DNA from: Thermoplasmata archaeon
GTDB lineage: Archaea > Thermoplasmatota > Thermoplasmata > UBA184
Length of the DNA: 42,130 nt
Direction of reading: 5' to 3'
Assembly (NCBI GenBank): GCA_030064695.1
Contig: JASHYV010000012.1
Location: 1 to 42,130, forward strand
The notes beneath the pieces were generated by a model. That model made no database searches, was not told the origin of the DNA, and saw nothing but the letters and a program-made list of their open reading frames with translations. The position numbers were made by a program, and so were the translations under genes. Positions 23,810 through 32,615 of the stretch are shown here, piece after piece (the stretch's first letter is position 1; every line of letters starts with the position of its first letter).

Positions 23810-24304
23810 CTACGACTCGAGCGCGATCGGGTCCCCGGTCCGAACCGGACCCTCGCCCACGACCCGCCCGTACCAGCCCCGCCGCCCCAGCATCGTCCTC
23901 AGGAACTCGGGCCCCCGCTCCCGCCCGACGTACGGCAGCAGGAACAGGTTGTCGCACGGGTCGCACGGCTTCGAGATCTCGACGTGGGCCTCGCCCATCC
24001 GCCAGCGCGATCCGACCGCGAACGCCGCGTACGGGATCCCGGCGGTCGTCACGTTCTCGCCGACGTCGCCCGGTCGGACCGGCCAACCCTCCCGATTGAG
24101 CTCCTCGATCGTCTCGATCGGGAAGAGCAGGATCGCCATCCGCGGATCGTCGTGGCGCTCCTCGTGCCGGAATCGGTTGAAGTCGCCCACCGCGCCCTCG
24201 GCGGTGAAGCGCACGGACGGGACCTCGGGCTTCGGAAGGCCGTGCTCCCCGGGCACCTCGGCCTTCACGTGCAGGGAGACGACGCGGCCGACGGGGCTCG
24301 GCAT
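23810..24304 (-). CDS. MOSC domain protein
   Basis: This 164-residue single MOSC (molybdenum cofactor sulfurase C-terminal) domain protein shows the typical ending of such proteins: GENVTTAG near residue 83, GEAHVEISKPCDPC near residue 105 and a GRVVGEGPVRTGDPI tail. MOSC domains bind or sulfurate the molybdenum cofactor through a conserved Cys. It converges with the thermopsin gene with a 1-nt gap, and DsbA follows upstream on the same strand by 8 nt. The specific partner enzyme is not visible. Confidence 0.88.
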   Translation of the reverse strand: MPSPVGRVVSLHVKAEVPGEHGLPKPEVPSVRFTAEGAVGDFNRFRHEERHDDPRMAILLFPIETIEELNREGWPVRPGDVGENVTTAGIPYAAFAVGSRWRMGEAHVEISKPCDPCDNLFLLPYVGRERGPEFLRTMLGRRGWYGRVVGEGPVRTGDPIALES

Positions 24305-24312
24305 GCCGCCGC

Positions 24313-24849
24313 CTACGGGCGGGCCGCCTTCAGCGCGGCCAGGAGCGGCAAGAACTCGTACGAGCCCTCGTGCATCCGGCCGTTGACGAAGAGCGTCGGG
24401 GTCCCTCCGACCCCGGCCTCGGTGCCGCTCTCCACGTCCTCGGCCACGCGCGCCGCCGCCTCCCCGCTCTCGAGGTCGCGCTGGTACGTCTCCAGCTCGA
24501 TCGGCAGCGCCTCGGCGCGCCGCCGCAAGTCCTCGGCGGAGAGCGCCTCGGGGTGCTCGAAGAGCCGGTCGTGCATGAGCCAGAACTTGTTCTGGAGGCC
24601 GGCCGCCTCCGCCGCCTCGGCCGCCGACTGCGCATGCGGGTGCTCGCGGACGAGCGGGAAGTTGCGGAAGACGAAGCAGAGGTCGTCGCCGAGCTCGCGG
24701 ACGAGCTCCTTCGCGATCGGCGCGAACTCCGCGCACTGCGGGCATTCGTAGTCGCCGTACTCGACCAGGGAGTATCGAGCCGAGATCGGCCCGATCGTGT
24801 GGTCGCGGTCTTCGATCGGCAGGACCAGGTCGGGGAGCTCTTCGTCCAT
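24313..24849 (-). CDS. DsbA-like thiol-disulfide oxidoreductase
   Basis: This 178-residue DsbA/FrnE-type thioredoxin-fold protein has the active site CPQC near residue 36, a helical insert (about residues 70-140), and the cis-Pro strand GTPTLFVNG near residue 150. It lacks a signal peptide, so unlike periplasmic DsbA it should be cytoplasmic. Such proteins are often found fused to or beside NhaA antiporters or MOSC genes. Here it overlaps no gene but lies 8 nt upstream of MOSC on the same strand and is likely co-transcribed. Confidence 0.88.
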   Translation of the reverse strand: MDEELPDLVLPIEDRDHTIGPISARYSLVEYGDYECPQCAEFAPIAKELVRELGDDLCFVFRNFPLVREHPHAQSAAEAAEAAGLQNKFWLMHDRLFEHPEALSAEDLRRRAEALPIELETYQRDLESGEAAARVAEDVESGTEAGVGGTPTLFVNGRMHEGSYEFLPLLAALKAARP

Positions 24850-24918
24850 GGGCTTGGATACGGCCAGCGACGTCCCCCTCTTCTTCTTGTCGCCGGCCGA
24901 GCCCGGGGCAAGGGAGAA

Positions 24919-24939
24919 GAGGGAGCCGCGGGCTCCCTC
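24919..24939. repeat. 9-bp perfect inverted repeat before the GNAT gene
   Basis: GAGGGAGCC (24919-24927) and GGCTCCCTC (24931-24939) are separated by 3 bp and end 14 bp before the ATG at 24954. The element could be an operator for this gene or a transcript hairpin near the ribosome site. Confidence 0.5.
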
Positions 24940-24953
24940 GGCGCCTCCGACCC

Positions 24954-25940
24954 ATGGACGCCAGGCAGTACCGGATCCGCGAGCTGGCCGACTCGGACTA
25001 CCCGGCGTTCGCGGAGCTGCAGAACCGGCAGCGCCCGACGCGGACGGTGTCGGCGGAGAGCCTGCGGGAGCAGCGGCGGCTGTACCAGGACCCCCGGGAG
25101 CCCGGCCGCTTTCTGGCGGTCGAGGAGATCGGCCCGCACCGGCTCGTCGGGGTCGCCGCGATCCTCGTGCTGATCTGGGGCAGCGAGCCGGGAGGGTTCT
25201 ACGTGGACCTCGTGGTCGACCCCGACCACGAGCACCGCGGCGTCGGCCGCGCCCTCGCCGAGGAGCTCGACCGCCAAGGGCGGGCCTGGGGGGCCCGAGT
25301 GCTTCGATCGGAGGTGCCGGCGGACGCGCCTCGGGCGATGGCGTTCGCCTCCGCCCAAGGGTACGTGGAGGGTCGTCGCTCGTGGACCTCGATCCTCGAG
25401 CTCGATCGCGCGCGGCTCGATCGGCTACCGGACCGGCGCGCCGAGCTCGAGGCGGCCGGGATCCGCTTCACGACCCTGCTCGAGGAGGGACCGGAGCGAC
25501 CCGAGGTCCGACGGCGGATCTACGAGAGCCAGATACGCTCGGGGGCGGACGTCCCACGGCTCGCGGCCTACCATCCGCCGGACTTCGAGGCGTTCTCGCG
25601 GGCGACCTTCGGAGGCTCGGAGCTCTGCCCCGAGGCGTACTTCCTGGCCCGGGTCGGCGACCAGTACGTGGGCGTCACCTCGCTCGAGCCGTTCCCGAAC
25701 CAGCCCGAGACCTTGCACCAGGTCTACACGGGCACCGTCCCGGAGTTCCGGGGCCGAGGGGTCGCGACCGAGCTGAAGCGTCGGTCGCTCGAGTACGCGC
25801 GTGCGCACGGGTACCGCAGCATCCGCACCTCCAACGACGCGCGGAACGAACGGATGTGGCGGATCAACGAACGGCTCGGCTACGAGCGGAAGTGGCCCAT
25901 GGCCCACGTCGAGAAGCAGCTCCGCCCCGCCCCAGGTTAG
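24954..25940 (+). CDS. Tandem GNAT N-acetyltransferase
   Basis: This 328-residue protein has two GNAT domains in tandem (about residues 1-150 and 160-320). Acetyl-CoA loops are VVDPDHEHRGVGRAL near residue 87 and TVPEFRGRGVATEL near residue 264. Tandem GNATs include MshD-type enzymes, but the substrate cannot be inferred. It is divergent from DsbA-like. Its stop overlaps the stop of the convergent MFS gene (TTAG). Confidence 0.85.
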   Translation: MDARQYRIRELADSDYPAFAELQNRQRPTRTVSAESLREQRRLYQDPREPGRFLAVEEIGPHRLVGVAAILVLIWGSEPGGFYVDLVVDPDHEHRGVGRALAEELDRQGRAWGARVLRSEVPADAPRAMAFASAQGYVEGRRSWTSILELDRARLDRLPDRRAELEAAGIRFTTLLEEGPERPEVRRRIYESQIRSGADVPRLAAYHPPDFEAFSRATFGGSELCPEAYFLARVGDQYVGVTSLEPFPNQPETLHQVYTGTVPEFRGRGVATELKRRSLEYARAHGYRSIRTSNDARNERMWRINERLGYERKWPMAHVEKQLRPAPG

Positions 25941-27181
25941 GGGGAACCCCTCGGCCGGCCCTCCCCGCCCGGCGGCGTCGGGGTCCGCGCGGTCGCGACG
26001 GCAAGCAGGGCGACGAACGCGCCCACCGCGCTGCCGAAGACGACCGCCGAGGTGCCGAGCCCCACCCGGTCCGCGGCCAGCCCGACGCCGATCGTCGGCA
26101 CGGCGAGGGCGAGGTACCCGGCGACGTAGAACGCCGCCAGGATCTCGCCGCGTTCCGCCGCCGGGCTCACCCGGTCGACGAGCGTCACACTGCCCATGTA
26201 GGCGAAGCCGATGCCGATCCCCGTCCCGGCGGCCCCCACGAGGAGGACCGGCAGGGAGCGGAGGGTGAGGGCGAGCACGACGGCCAGGAGGCCGGCGAGC
26301 ACGATCGGCAGGCCGTCGAGGAGCGCACGCCGGTCCCGGACCTGCCCTAGGCCGAGCTGCGCGATCGCGGCCAGTCCGAAGAGCACGGCCACGATCGCCG
26401 CGGCCTCGGCCCGGTTCCCGACCCCCTCCTCCGTGCGGAGGAACGTGGGGGCGAGCGAGGCGAAGAGGCCGTAGATCGCGTAGCAGGCCGCGAGCGCGCC
26501 GGCCGAGACCCAGAACGGCCGACGGATCGAGGCGGGCACCCGGAGGCGCTGGAGGCGGAAGCGTCGCCGGGCCTCGGGCACCACCGTCTCGGGGGTGCGG
26601 GCGACGAGCCCCAGGGCCGCGACGCTCACGGCGACGACGACGAGGAAGACCGTCTCGGTCGGAGCCGGGCCGTACTGGGCGAGCCACCCGCTGAGCAGGA
26701 TGCCGGTCGCGACCCCGCCGAAGTTCGCCGCGACCGAGACCCGGGCGACATGGTGCTGATCGCCCCGGGGCTCGAGCCCGGCCATGGACGCCGTCGCGGT
26801 GCTCGTGGTGGCGCCGACGGCGAGACCGGAGACGATCCGAGCCACCACGAGCCCGGCGATGCCGCCGGCGACGAGGAAGGCGACGCCCGCGAGCGCCGTC
26901 AGGCCGAGCCCGACGTAGAGCACGGGTTTTCGGCCGATCCGGTCCGACAGCGGCGCGACCAGGATCATCGTGGCCAGCACGCCGAGGGTGTACGCGCCGA
27001 AGATGCCGGCGAGCACGCCCGCCCCGAAGCCGTACCGGGCCGCGTAGATCGCGTAGAGCGGGGTCGGGACGCCGGCCGTGAAGGCGGTAACGGCAAGCGC
27101 GATCGCGACGTATCGGAACGGCCACCGGCTCCGGGGCGGCGGGGGGCGTGCCACCGAAGGGGGCGAGGCGGGCGCGGTCAC
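25937..27181 (-). CDS. Major facilitator superfamily transporter
   Basis: This 414-residue protein has about 12 hydrophobic helices and the MFS loop motif between helices 2 and 3 (PLSDRIGRKPVLY near residue 80). A likely drug or metabolite exporter; the substrate is unknown. The GTG start at 27181 overlaps the PPK2 stop (GTGA), so it is coupled to the upstream kinase gene. The proline-rich N-terminal stretch (about 20 residues) is cytoplasmic. Confidence 0.88.
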   Translation of the reverse strand: MTAPASPPSVARPPPPRSRWPFRYVAIALAVTAFTAGVPTPLYAIYAARYGFGAGVLAGIFGAYTLGVLATMILVAPLSDRIGRKPVLYVGLGLTALAGVAFLVAGGIAGLVVARIVSGLAVGATTSTATASMAGLEPRGDQHHVARVSVAANFGGVATGILLSGWLAQYGPAPTETVFLVVVAVSVAALGLVARTPETVVPEARRRFRLQRLRVPASIRRPFWVSAGALAACYAIYGLFASLAPTFLRTEEGVGNRAEAAAIVAVLFGLAAIAQLGLGQVRDRRALLDGLPIVLAGLLAVVLALTLRSLPVLLVGAAGTGIGIGFAYMGSVTLVDRVSPAAERGEILAAFYVAGYLALAVPTIGVGLAADRVGLGTSAVVFGSAVGAFVALLAVATARTPTPPGGEGRPRGSP

Positions 27182-27999
27182 CGCACCGTGCGGGCTCGGG
27201 CGAACCCCGGAGGGAGCGCAGGCCACGTGAGGTGGAGCTCCTCCAGATGGTCCACGAGGATCCGCGCGACGGCCCAGTCCCGGAACCACTTCTTGTCGGA
27301 GGGCACGAGGAACCACGGCGCCCACGCCGTGCTCGTCCGTCGCAGCATCTCCTCGATCGCCGGGAGGTACTGGGGCCACTTCGCGCGTTCCGTGAGATCG
27401 GAGGCGCTGAACTTCCAGTGCTTCGTTGGGTCGGCGAGGCGGGCCTCGATCCGGCGCCGCTGTTCCTCCGGGGAGACGTGGAGGAAGAACTTGACGACGC
27501 TCGTGCCCTCCCGGTCGAGCATGCGCTCGAACTCGTTGATGGCCCGGTAGCGCTCCTTCCACACCGAGCGAGGGACGATCCCGTCGACGCGGGCCGCCAG
27601 GACGTCCTCGTAGTGGCTTCGATTGAAGATCACGATCTCCCCCTTCCCCGGAGCGTGGGGGTGGATCCGCCAGAGGAAGTCGTGGCGGTGCTCCTCGGAC
27701 GTGGGGACGCCGAACTTGGCGACCGTGACCCCCTCCGGGTTCACGCCGGAGAACACCCGTCGGATCGTGCCGTCCTTGCCGGCGGTGTCGAGCCCTTGCA
27801 GTACGACGAGGAGCCCCCGGCCCCGGCACGCGTACAGCAGCTCCTGCAGCCGGTCCAGGTCGAGCGAGAGCTGGGCCAGCTCGCGCAGCGCCCTCGACTT
27901 CGGCCCGGCGAAGCTCGAGGTGTCCCGGGGGTCGGCGTCGCGGAACCGGAAGCGCCGCGCCGGTCGCACCTCCAGCCGGGGTACCGGATGCCGCTTCAT
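27178..27999 (-). CDS. ppk2: PPK2 family polyphosphate kinase
   Basis: This 273-residue PPK2-family enzyme moves phosphate between polyphosphate and nucleotides. Walker A is GLDTAGKDGT near residue 68, the Walker B region is FNRSHYEDV near residue 125 and the lid region is ERYRAINEFERML. The length fits single-domain PPK2. The family's acceptor (ADP, GDP or AMP) cannot be told by eye. It links to the pst genes only by theme; the two lie 20 kb apart. A possible TATA (TTATTT, minus strand) lies near 28066, giving a 40-nt leader. Confidence 0.9.
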   Translation of the reverse strand: MKRHPVPRLEVRPARRFRFRDADPRDTSSFAGPKSRALRELAQLSLDLDRLQELLYACRGRGLLVVLQGLDTAGKDGTIRRVFSGVNPEGVTVAKFGVPTSEEHRHDFLWRIHPHAPGKGEIVIFNRSHYEDVLAARVDGIVPRSVWKERYRAINEFERMLDREGTSVVKFFLHVSPEEQRRRIEARLADPTKHWKFSASDLTERAKWPQYLPAIEEMLRRTSTAWAPWFLVPSDKKWFRDWAVARILVDHLEELHLTWPALPPGFARARTVR

Positions 28000-28106
28000 C
28001 GATTCCGCGCGGGCCGGGGTCCGAGTCGGCGAACCCCCTCGCGGGCGCACGGGCCCTCGGGGGAAATAACCCTCGGGTGCGCCCGCCGTCCGCCCGCCGG
28101 CAGGGC

Positions 28107-28511
28107 CTAGCGTCGCGGGGGCTGGCTGAGCGAGAACAGGTTCCCGTCCGGGTCCCGGAACGTGGCGGCGGTGCCCCACGGGTACTCCTGGGGCGGTTGC
28201 GGGAACTCCACGCCCCTGGCGCTCAGCTCCCGGTGCGTCTGGGCGACGTCCGGGACGCGCAGCACGATCGGCGGGGCCTTTCCCGGCGCCCACCCCTTCG
28301 ACCAGGCCTGCTGCGCCGGGTCGACAGCCGACCCGACCTGCCAGAGCGCGAGCTCGAGCTCCTGGCCCCGGGGACCTACGGTCACCCAACGGGCGCCGCC
28401 CGGCGGAGCGACGTCCGTCTTCTTCTCGAACCCGACCTGCTCCGTGAAGAAGGCGAGCGACCGGGCCTGGTCCGTCACCACGAGTGTGATCTGCGCGATC
28501 CGTCCCTCCAT
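28107..28511 (-). CDS. VOC (glyoxalase/bleomycin resistance) family protein
   Basis: This 134-residue single-unit VOC protein shows the two beta-alpha-beta-beta-beta repeats. The N-terminal repeat starts AQITLVVTDQARSLAFF and the second has PPIVLRVPDV; it ends with FRDPDGNLFSL, the typical metal-binding Asp/Glu region. Function in a specific reaction is unknown. The GGGAGG ribosome site precedes the ATG and a TATA-like GTTATTG lies at about 28552. The 107 nt upstream (to 28622) hold no gene. Confidence 0.85.
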   Translation of the reverse strand: MEGRIAQITLVVTDQARSLAFFTEQVGFEKKTDVAPPGGARWVTVGPRGQELELALWQVGSAVDPAQQAWSKGWAPGKAPPIVLRVPDVAQTHRELSARGVEFPQPPQEYPWGTAATFRDPDGNLFSLSQPPRR

Positions 28512-28622
28512 GCCGACGCGTCCTCCCGGAGCGACCGCACCCGGGGCGCTCCAATAACCATGTCGTTACGCCGTGCCCGACCGGCCCGACGCGGTCGACG
28601 CCCCCGGCGTCCCCTCCACCGG

Positions 28623-29540
28623 TCAGACGGGCGCGAGGATCCGGGCGGCGAGCGCCTCGACGACCGCGTCGTCGTCGTTCGGCATCGGGATGCGATGGTA
28701 CTCGATCCCGTGGGACTCGGCGAACTCGCGGACCACGACGTCGAGATCGTAGAGGACCTCCAAGTGGTCGAAGACGAACCCGAAGGAGGCGACGAGCTGC
28801 CGACGCGCCCCCCGCTTCGTCCAGTCGACCATCACCTCCGTGATGTCCGGGCCGAGCCAGGGCTCGGTGGTGTTGCCGGCGCTCTGGAAGGTGAACGCCC
28901 ACCGGTCGAGCCGGGCCTCCCGGGCGATGGCCCCGGAGGTCTCCGCCAGGATCTCCGGGTACGGGTCGCCCCGGTCGCGCATCCGCTGCGGCAGGCTGTG
29001 GGCCGAGAGCAGCACGGTCGCGGACGGATCGGATCGTCGCGCGAGCTCCGAGCGGATCGCCCGGCTCCAGTACCCGATCCAATTCGGATCGAGGTGCCAG
29101 TCGAGCCGGACGTCGACCTCGATCGGGGTCGCCGCCGCGCGGATCCCGTCGGCCACGCCCGTCCGATACGGCTCCGTGATCCAGGTCGAGGCGTATGGGG
29201 AGAGCGGCACCGCCACGAGGTGACCGAACCCCGCGCGCGCCGCCTCGGGGATCACGTCCTTCAACGCGGGATGTCCGTGCTTCACCCCGAGGAACACGCG
29301 CGCGCCTGGGCCCTCCCGGCCGAGCCGCCGCTCGAGCTTCCCCCGGAGGGAGGCCAGGATCCGATTCTGCGGCGAGCCGCCGATCCGCTCGTACCGGCGC
29401 ACGTACTCGGCGACCATCTCGTCGGACGGCTGCTGCCCATGCAGGACCTCCGCGAGGTACGAGGGCAGGTCGTCGGCTCCGTTCGGGCTGCCGTATCCCA
29501 TCAGGAGAACGCCGCGCGGTTCGCGGTCGTTCTTGGTCAC
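28623..29540 (-). CDS. hemH: Ferrochelatase (protoporphyrin or coproporphyrin)
   Basis: This 305-residue protein inserts Fe(II) into a porphyrin. The active site His in LSAHSLPQRM (near residue 175) and the Glu in FDHLEVLYD (near residue 255) are both present, as is an N-terminal LLMGYGSP motif. Coproporphyrin ferrochelatase (CpfC) is likely, because chdC is in the same operon and no protoporphyrinogen oxidase is seen, but the sequence alone does not separate it from the protoporphyrin enzyme. The GTG at 29540 overlaps the hemE stop (GTGA). It is the last gene of the haem operon. Confidence 0.9.
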   Translation of the reverse strand: MTKNDREPRGVLLMGYGSPNGADDLPSYLAEVLHGQQPSDEMVAEYVRRYERIGGSPQNRILASLRGKLERRLGREGPGARVFLGVKHGHPALKDVIPEAARAGFGHLVAVPLSPYASTWITEPYRTGVADGIRAAATPIEVDVRLDWHLDPNWIGYWSRAIRSELARRSDPSATVLLSAHSLPQRMRDRGDPYPEILAETSGAIAREARLDRWAFTFQSAGNTTEPWLGPDITEVMVDWTKRGARRQLVASFGFVFDHLEVLYDLDVVVREFAESHGIEYHRIPMPNDDDAVVEALAARILAPV

Positions 29541-30577
29541 GGAGCCCTCCGATCCCGACCCGCGGCGTGGACGAACTCCACGAGCTCCTCCACGCGCCTC
29601 GGGTCGGTGCCGGGCAGCACGCCGTGACCTAAATTGAAGACGTGCGCACGCCCGTCCGGGAGCTCGTCCAAGACGCGCTGCGCCTCGCGCCTCAGGAGCT
29701 CGGGCGTTCCGAGGAGGGCGCCCGGGTCGAGGTTCCCCTGGAGCGCGAGCGTCGGTCCCACGCGCGCCCGGACCCGGCCGAGCGGTTCGCGCCAGTCGAC
29801 CCCGAGGGCGTCGGCCCCGGTGCGGGCGAGGAGCTCGAGGAGGTGGGAACTCCCCGTCGAGAAGTAGATCGTCGGCCGCCCGGTTCCCTTGAGCCCGTCG
29901 AAGATCGTCCGGAGCGGGTCCCGGAGATGGCGCTCGAACACGGACGGCGAAACGGCGCCGACCCAGGTGTCGAACAGCTGCAGCGCCTCCGCGCCGCTCT
30001 CCGCCTGGAGACGGAGGTAGTCGACCGTCGCGGTCGCGAGCCGTTCGAGCAGTCGGTCGAACGTGGCCGGATCGGAGTAGAGGAGCCGCTTCGTCTCCGT
30101 GTACTCGCGGGACGGTCCCCCCTCGATCAGGTAGGAGGCCAGGGTGAACGGCCCGCCGGCGAATCCGACGATCGGGCGCTCCGGCTCGAGCTCGAGGAAG
30201 CGCTCGATCGCCCGGCCGACGAACGGGACCGAGGCCCGAGCGTCGAACTCGGTCAGCGCGTCGACGTCGGCCCGCGTCCGGATCGGATGGGAGACGACCG
30301 GGCCCAGCCCCGGGTCGATCGAGAACGGAACGCCAAGCCCGAGGAACGGCAGCGAGATGTCCGCGAACACGACGCCCGCGTCGACGTCGTACCGGCGCAG
30401 CGGCTCGAGGGTGATCTCGGCCGCGAGCTCGGGGCTGCGCGCGAGCTCCAGCACCGAATGGGTCTCCCGCAGCTTCCGATAGCCCGGCAGGTGGCGCCCG
30501 GCCTGACGCATCAGCCAGATGGGCGTGGTGTCGGTCTCCTCCCCTCGCAGCGCGCGCACGAGGCGGGGCCGCCTCAT
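29537..30577 (-). CDS. hemE: Uroporphyrinogen decarboxylase
   Basis: This 346-residue enzyme removes four carboxylates from uroporphyrinogen III to give coproporphyrinogen III. The N-terminal motif PIWLMRQAGRHLPGYR, the conserved FADI near residue 75, GFAGGPFTLASYLIEG near residue 130 and the C-terminal FNLGHGVLPGTDP are all there. Its presence marks the non-siroheme route to haem. The start overlaps the hemL stop (ATGA). Confidence 0.96.
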   Translation of the reverse strand: MRRPRLVRALRGEETDTTPIWLMRQAGRHLPGYRKLRETHSVLELARSPELAAEITLEPLRRYDVDAGVVFADISLPFLGLGVPFSIDPGLGPVVSHPIRTRADVDALTEFDARASVPFVGRAIERFLELEPERPIVGFAGGPFTLASYLIEGGPSREYTETKRLLYSDPATFDRLLERLATATVDYLRLQAESGAEALQLFDTWVGAVSPSVFERHLRDPLRTIFDGLKGTGRPTIYFSTGSSHLLELLARTGADALGVDWREPLGRVRARVGPTLALQGNLDPGALLGTPELLRREAQRVLDELPDGRAHVFNLGHGVLPGTDPRRVEELVEFVHAAGRDRRAP

Positions 30578-31884
30578 CGGCGGAGCCTCCGGACCGCACG
30601 GAATCCCGAACGGAACGCCTCTTCGGCCCGATCGAGGTCGCGGGCGCCGATCGCGGCCGAGACGAAGGTGGTCTCCAGGGCCGACGGCGGCAGGTAGACG
30701 CCCCCGTCGAGGACGGCATGGAAGAACCGGGCGTATCGACGTCGGTCCGAGCCTTCGGCGCCCGCGAGATCGTGGACGGGGCCGGGCGCGAAGAAGAGCC
30801 CCAGCATCGAGCCGGCGCGTTGGAGCGTGAACGGACGGACCCGCTCCGACTCGGCGAGGACCCGGAGCCGCGCCTCGAGCTCGGCGCTCCGCCGCTCCAG
30901 CCGTCGGTACACCTCGGGGGTGAGCGCGTCGAGCATCGCCGCCCCGGCGGCCATCGCGATCGGGTTCCCCGAGAGGGTGCCGGCCTGGTAGACCGGGCCC
31001 AGCGGTGCGACCGTCTCCATCACCGGGCGGCGGCCGCCGAAGGCCCCGACCGGCATCCCGCCGCCCACGACCTTGCCGAGCGTGACCAGGTCCGCCGTGA
31101 GCCCCAGCGATTCGTGGACGGTGCCCCGGCGCAGGCGGAACCCGGTGATCACCTCGTCGGCGATGACGAGCGCGCCGTGCCGGCGGGCAAGCGCGGAGAT
31201 CTTCGGGAGGAAGCCGGGGCGAGGAGGGACCACGCCCATGTTGCCGGCGACCGGTTCTACGACGACGGCGGCGATGGTCGCGCCGTGACGCTCGAAGAGC
31301 GCCGCGAGCGACTCCGCGTCGTTGTACGGCGAGACGAGCGTCTCCCGCACGATCGAACGTGGGACCCCGGCGGAGTCGGGGAGGCCGTGGGTGGCGACCC
31401 CCGACCCGGCCCGGGCCAAGAGGCCGTCCGAGTGCCCGTGGTACCCGCCGGCGAACTTCACGATGCGGGAACGGCCGGTGTACCCACGGGCGACCCGGAC
31501 CGCGCTCATAACCGCCTCCGTTCCGGAGCTCACGAACCGCAGTCGCTCGAGCGACGGCGCTCCCCGGCGGATCCGCTCGGCGAGCTCGTGCTCGAGCGGC
31601 GACGGCGCCCCGAAGGTGAGTCCGCGTTGCGCCGTCGCGCGCACCGCGGCCACGACCGACGCCGGCGCGTTGCCGAGCAGGTTGGCCCCCCACGAGCCGA
31701 CGAGGTCGAGGTAGTTCCGGCCGTCCACGTCGGTGAGGTAGGCGCCCCGGCCCCGTGCGAAGAAGACCGGGGAGCCTCCTACCGAGCCGAACGCCCGCAC
31801 GGGGCTGTCGACGCCCCCGACCAGCACGCGGGCGGCGCGGCGCGCGAGCGAGCGGGAGCGGGGTCCGGGCGCGGCCGGGCTCAC
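30574..31884 (-). CDS. hemL: Glutamate-1-semialdehyde 2,1-aminomutase
   Basis: This 436-residue PLP enzyme converts glutamate-1-semialdehyde to 5-aminolaevulinate. The PLP-lysine lies in TLGKVVGGGMPVGAFGGR (near residue 265), with ADEVITGFR preceding it and FVSSGTEAVMSAVRVARGYTG near residue 115. The N-terminal VGGVDSPVRAF is typical of HemL. The GTG at 31884 overlaps the chdC stop (GTGA). It acts after HemA in the same operon. Confidence 0.96.
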   Translation of the reverse strand: MSPAAPGPRSRSLARRAARVLVGGVDSPVRAFGSVGGSPVFFARGRGAYLTDVDGRNYLDLVGSWGANLLGNAPASVVAAVRATAQRGLTFGAPSPLEHELAERIRRGAPSLERLRFVSSGTEAVMSAVRVARGYTGRSRIVKFAGGYHGHSDGLLARAGSGVATHGLPDSAGVPRSIVRETLVSPYNDAESLAALFERHGATIAAVVVEPVAGNMGVVPPRPGFLPKISALARRHGALVIADEVITGFRLRRGTVHESLGLTADLVTLGKVVGGGMPVGAFGGRRPVMETVAPLGPVYQAGTLSGNPIAMAAGAAMLDALTPEVYRRLERRSAELEARLRVLAESERVRPFTLQRAGSMLGLFFAPGPVHDLAGAEGSDRRRYARFFHAVLDGGVYLPPSALETTFVSAAIGARDLDRAEEAFRSGFRAVRRLRR

Positions 31885-32615
31885 GGAAGGCCGTCCGCGA
31901 GATCGAGCATGCGCCGCGCCGAGGCGAGCGCGCAGGTGAAGATCGGGGTCTCGAGGGCGGTGAACCGGCTCGCCTCGGTGGGTCGGAGGTCGCTCACGAG
32001 ATCGAGGAACTCGTGCGGCGACTCCGCCTCGAAGGCGAGGATGAACTCCATGTCATCGAGCCCGAACGAGTAGCCGGTGTGGATCCGGACCTTCGGGTAC
32101 TTGTGGCCGATCCGGAAGTGCTCGCCCATGATGCGGCGGCGCTCCTCGAAGGGAAGCCCGTACCACTCCCGCTTCTTCACGAACGGATAGACGAACAGGA
32201 ACGGCAGGTCGAACGGCCGACGCCGGCCCTCCTCCCCTTCTCCGCCGTGCGCGTGGTCGGCGACGTACTCCGACCGTCGCCCGAGGCCAAGGTAGGAGTA
32301 CGCCGTGTCGAGGTAGCCACCGAGCGGCGTACCCAGCAGTCGGGCGTGGAGCTCCTGGATCGGCCCCAGTTCGCTCGCGATCGACCACACCAGCATCTCC
32401 GCTCCGGCCTTGAGACCGGTGAGCGAGTAGGTACGGAGGGTGAGCCCGGCCGGTGGGCGCTCCAGCACCTCCACGAACGCCGCCTTGCCGGCCTCGCGCT
32501 CGTCGCGCGGCCGTCGTCGCCACTCGGGGTGGAGGTGAAAGAACGTGTACTTCACGAAGTCCCGAGCTCCGTCGGTCTCCTCCCCGTGGCCCGTCGCCGG
32601 GGCGCCGTCGCTCAT
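31881..32615 (-). CDS. chdC: Coproheme decarboxylase (HemQ, chlorite dismutase-like)
   Basis: This 244-residue protein is of the chlorite dismutase superfamily. The motif YPFVKKREWYGLPFEERRRI near residue 148 carries the catalytic Tyr context, and the next part, MGEHFRIGHKYPKV, holds the proximal His. This is the pattern of ChdC, which turns iron-coproporphyrin into protohaem with hydrogen peroxide. With hemE and hemH beside it, the coproporphyrin route is indicated. An acidic/Gly insert (about residues 123-132) is longer than I would expect. The junction with hemB is ATGA. Confidence 0.9.
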   Translation of the reverse strand: MSDGAPATGHGEETDGARDFVKYTFFHLHPEWRRRPRDEREAGKAAFVEVLERPPAGLTLRTYSLTGLKAGAEMLVWSIASELGPIQELHARLLGTPLGGYLDTAYSYLGLGRRSEYVADHAHGGEGEEGRRRPFDLPFLFVYPFVKKREWYGLPFEERRRIMGEHFRIGHKYPKVRIHTGYSFGLDDMEFILAFEAESPHEFLDLVSDLRPTEASRFTALETPIFTCALASARRMLDLADGLP

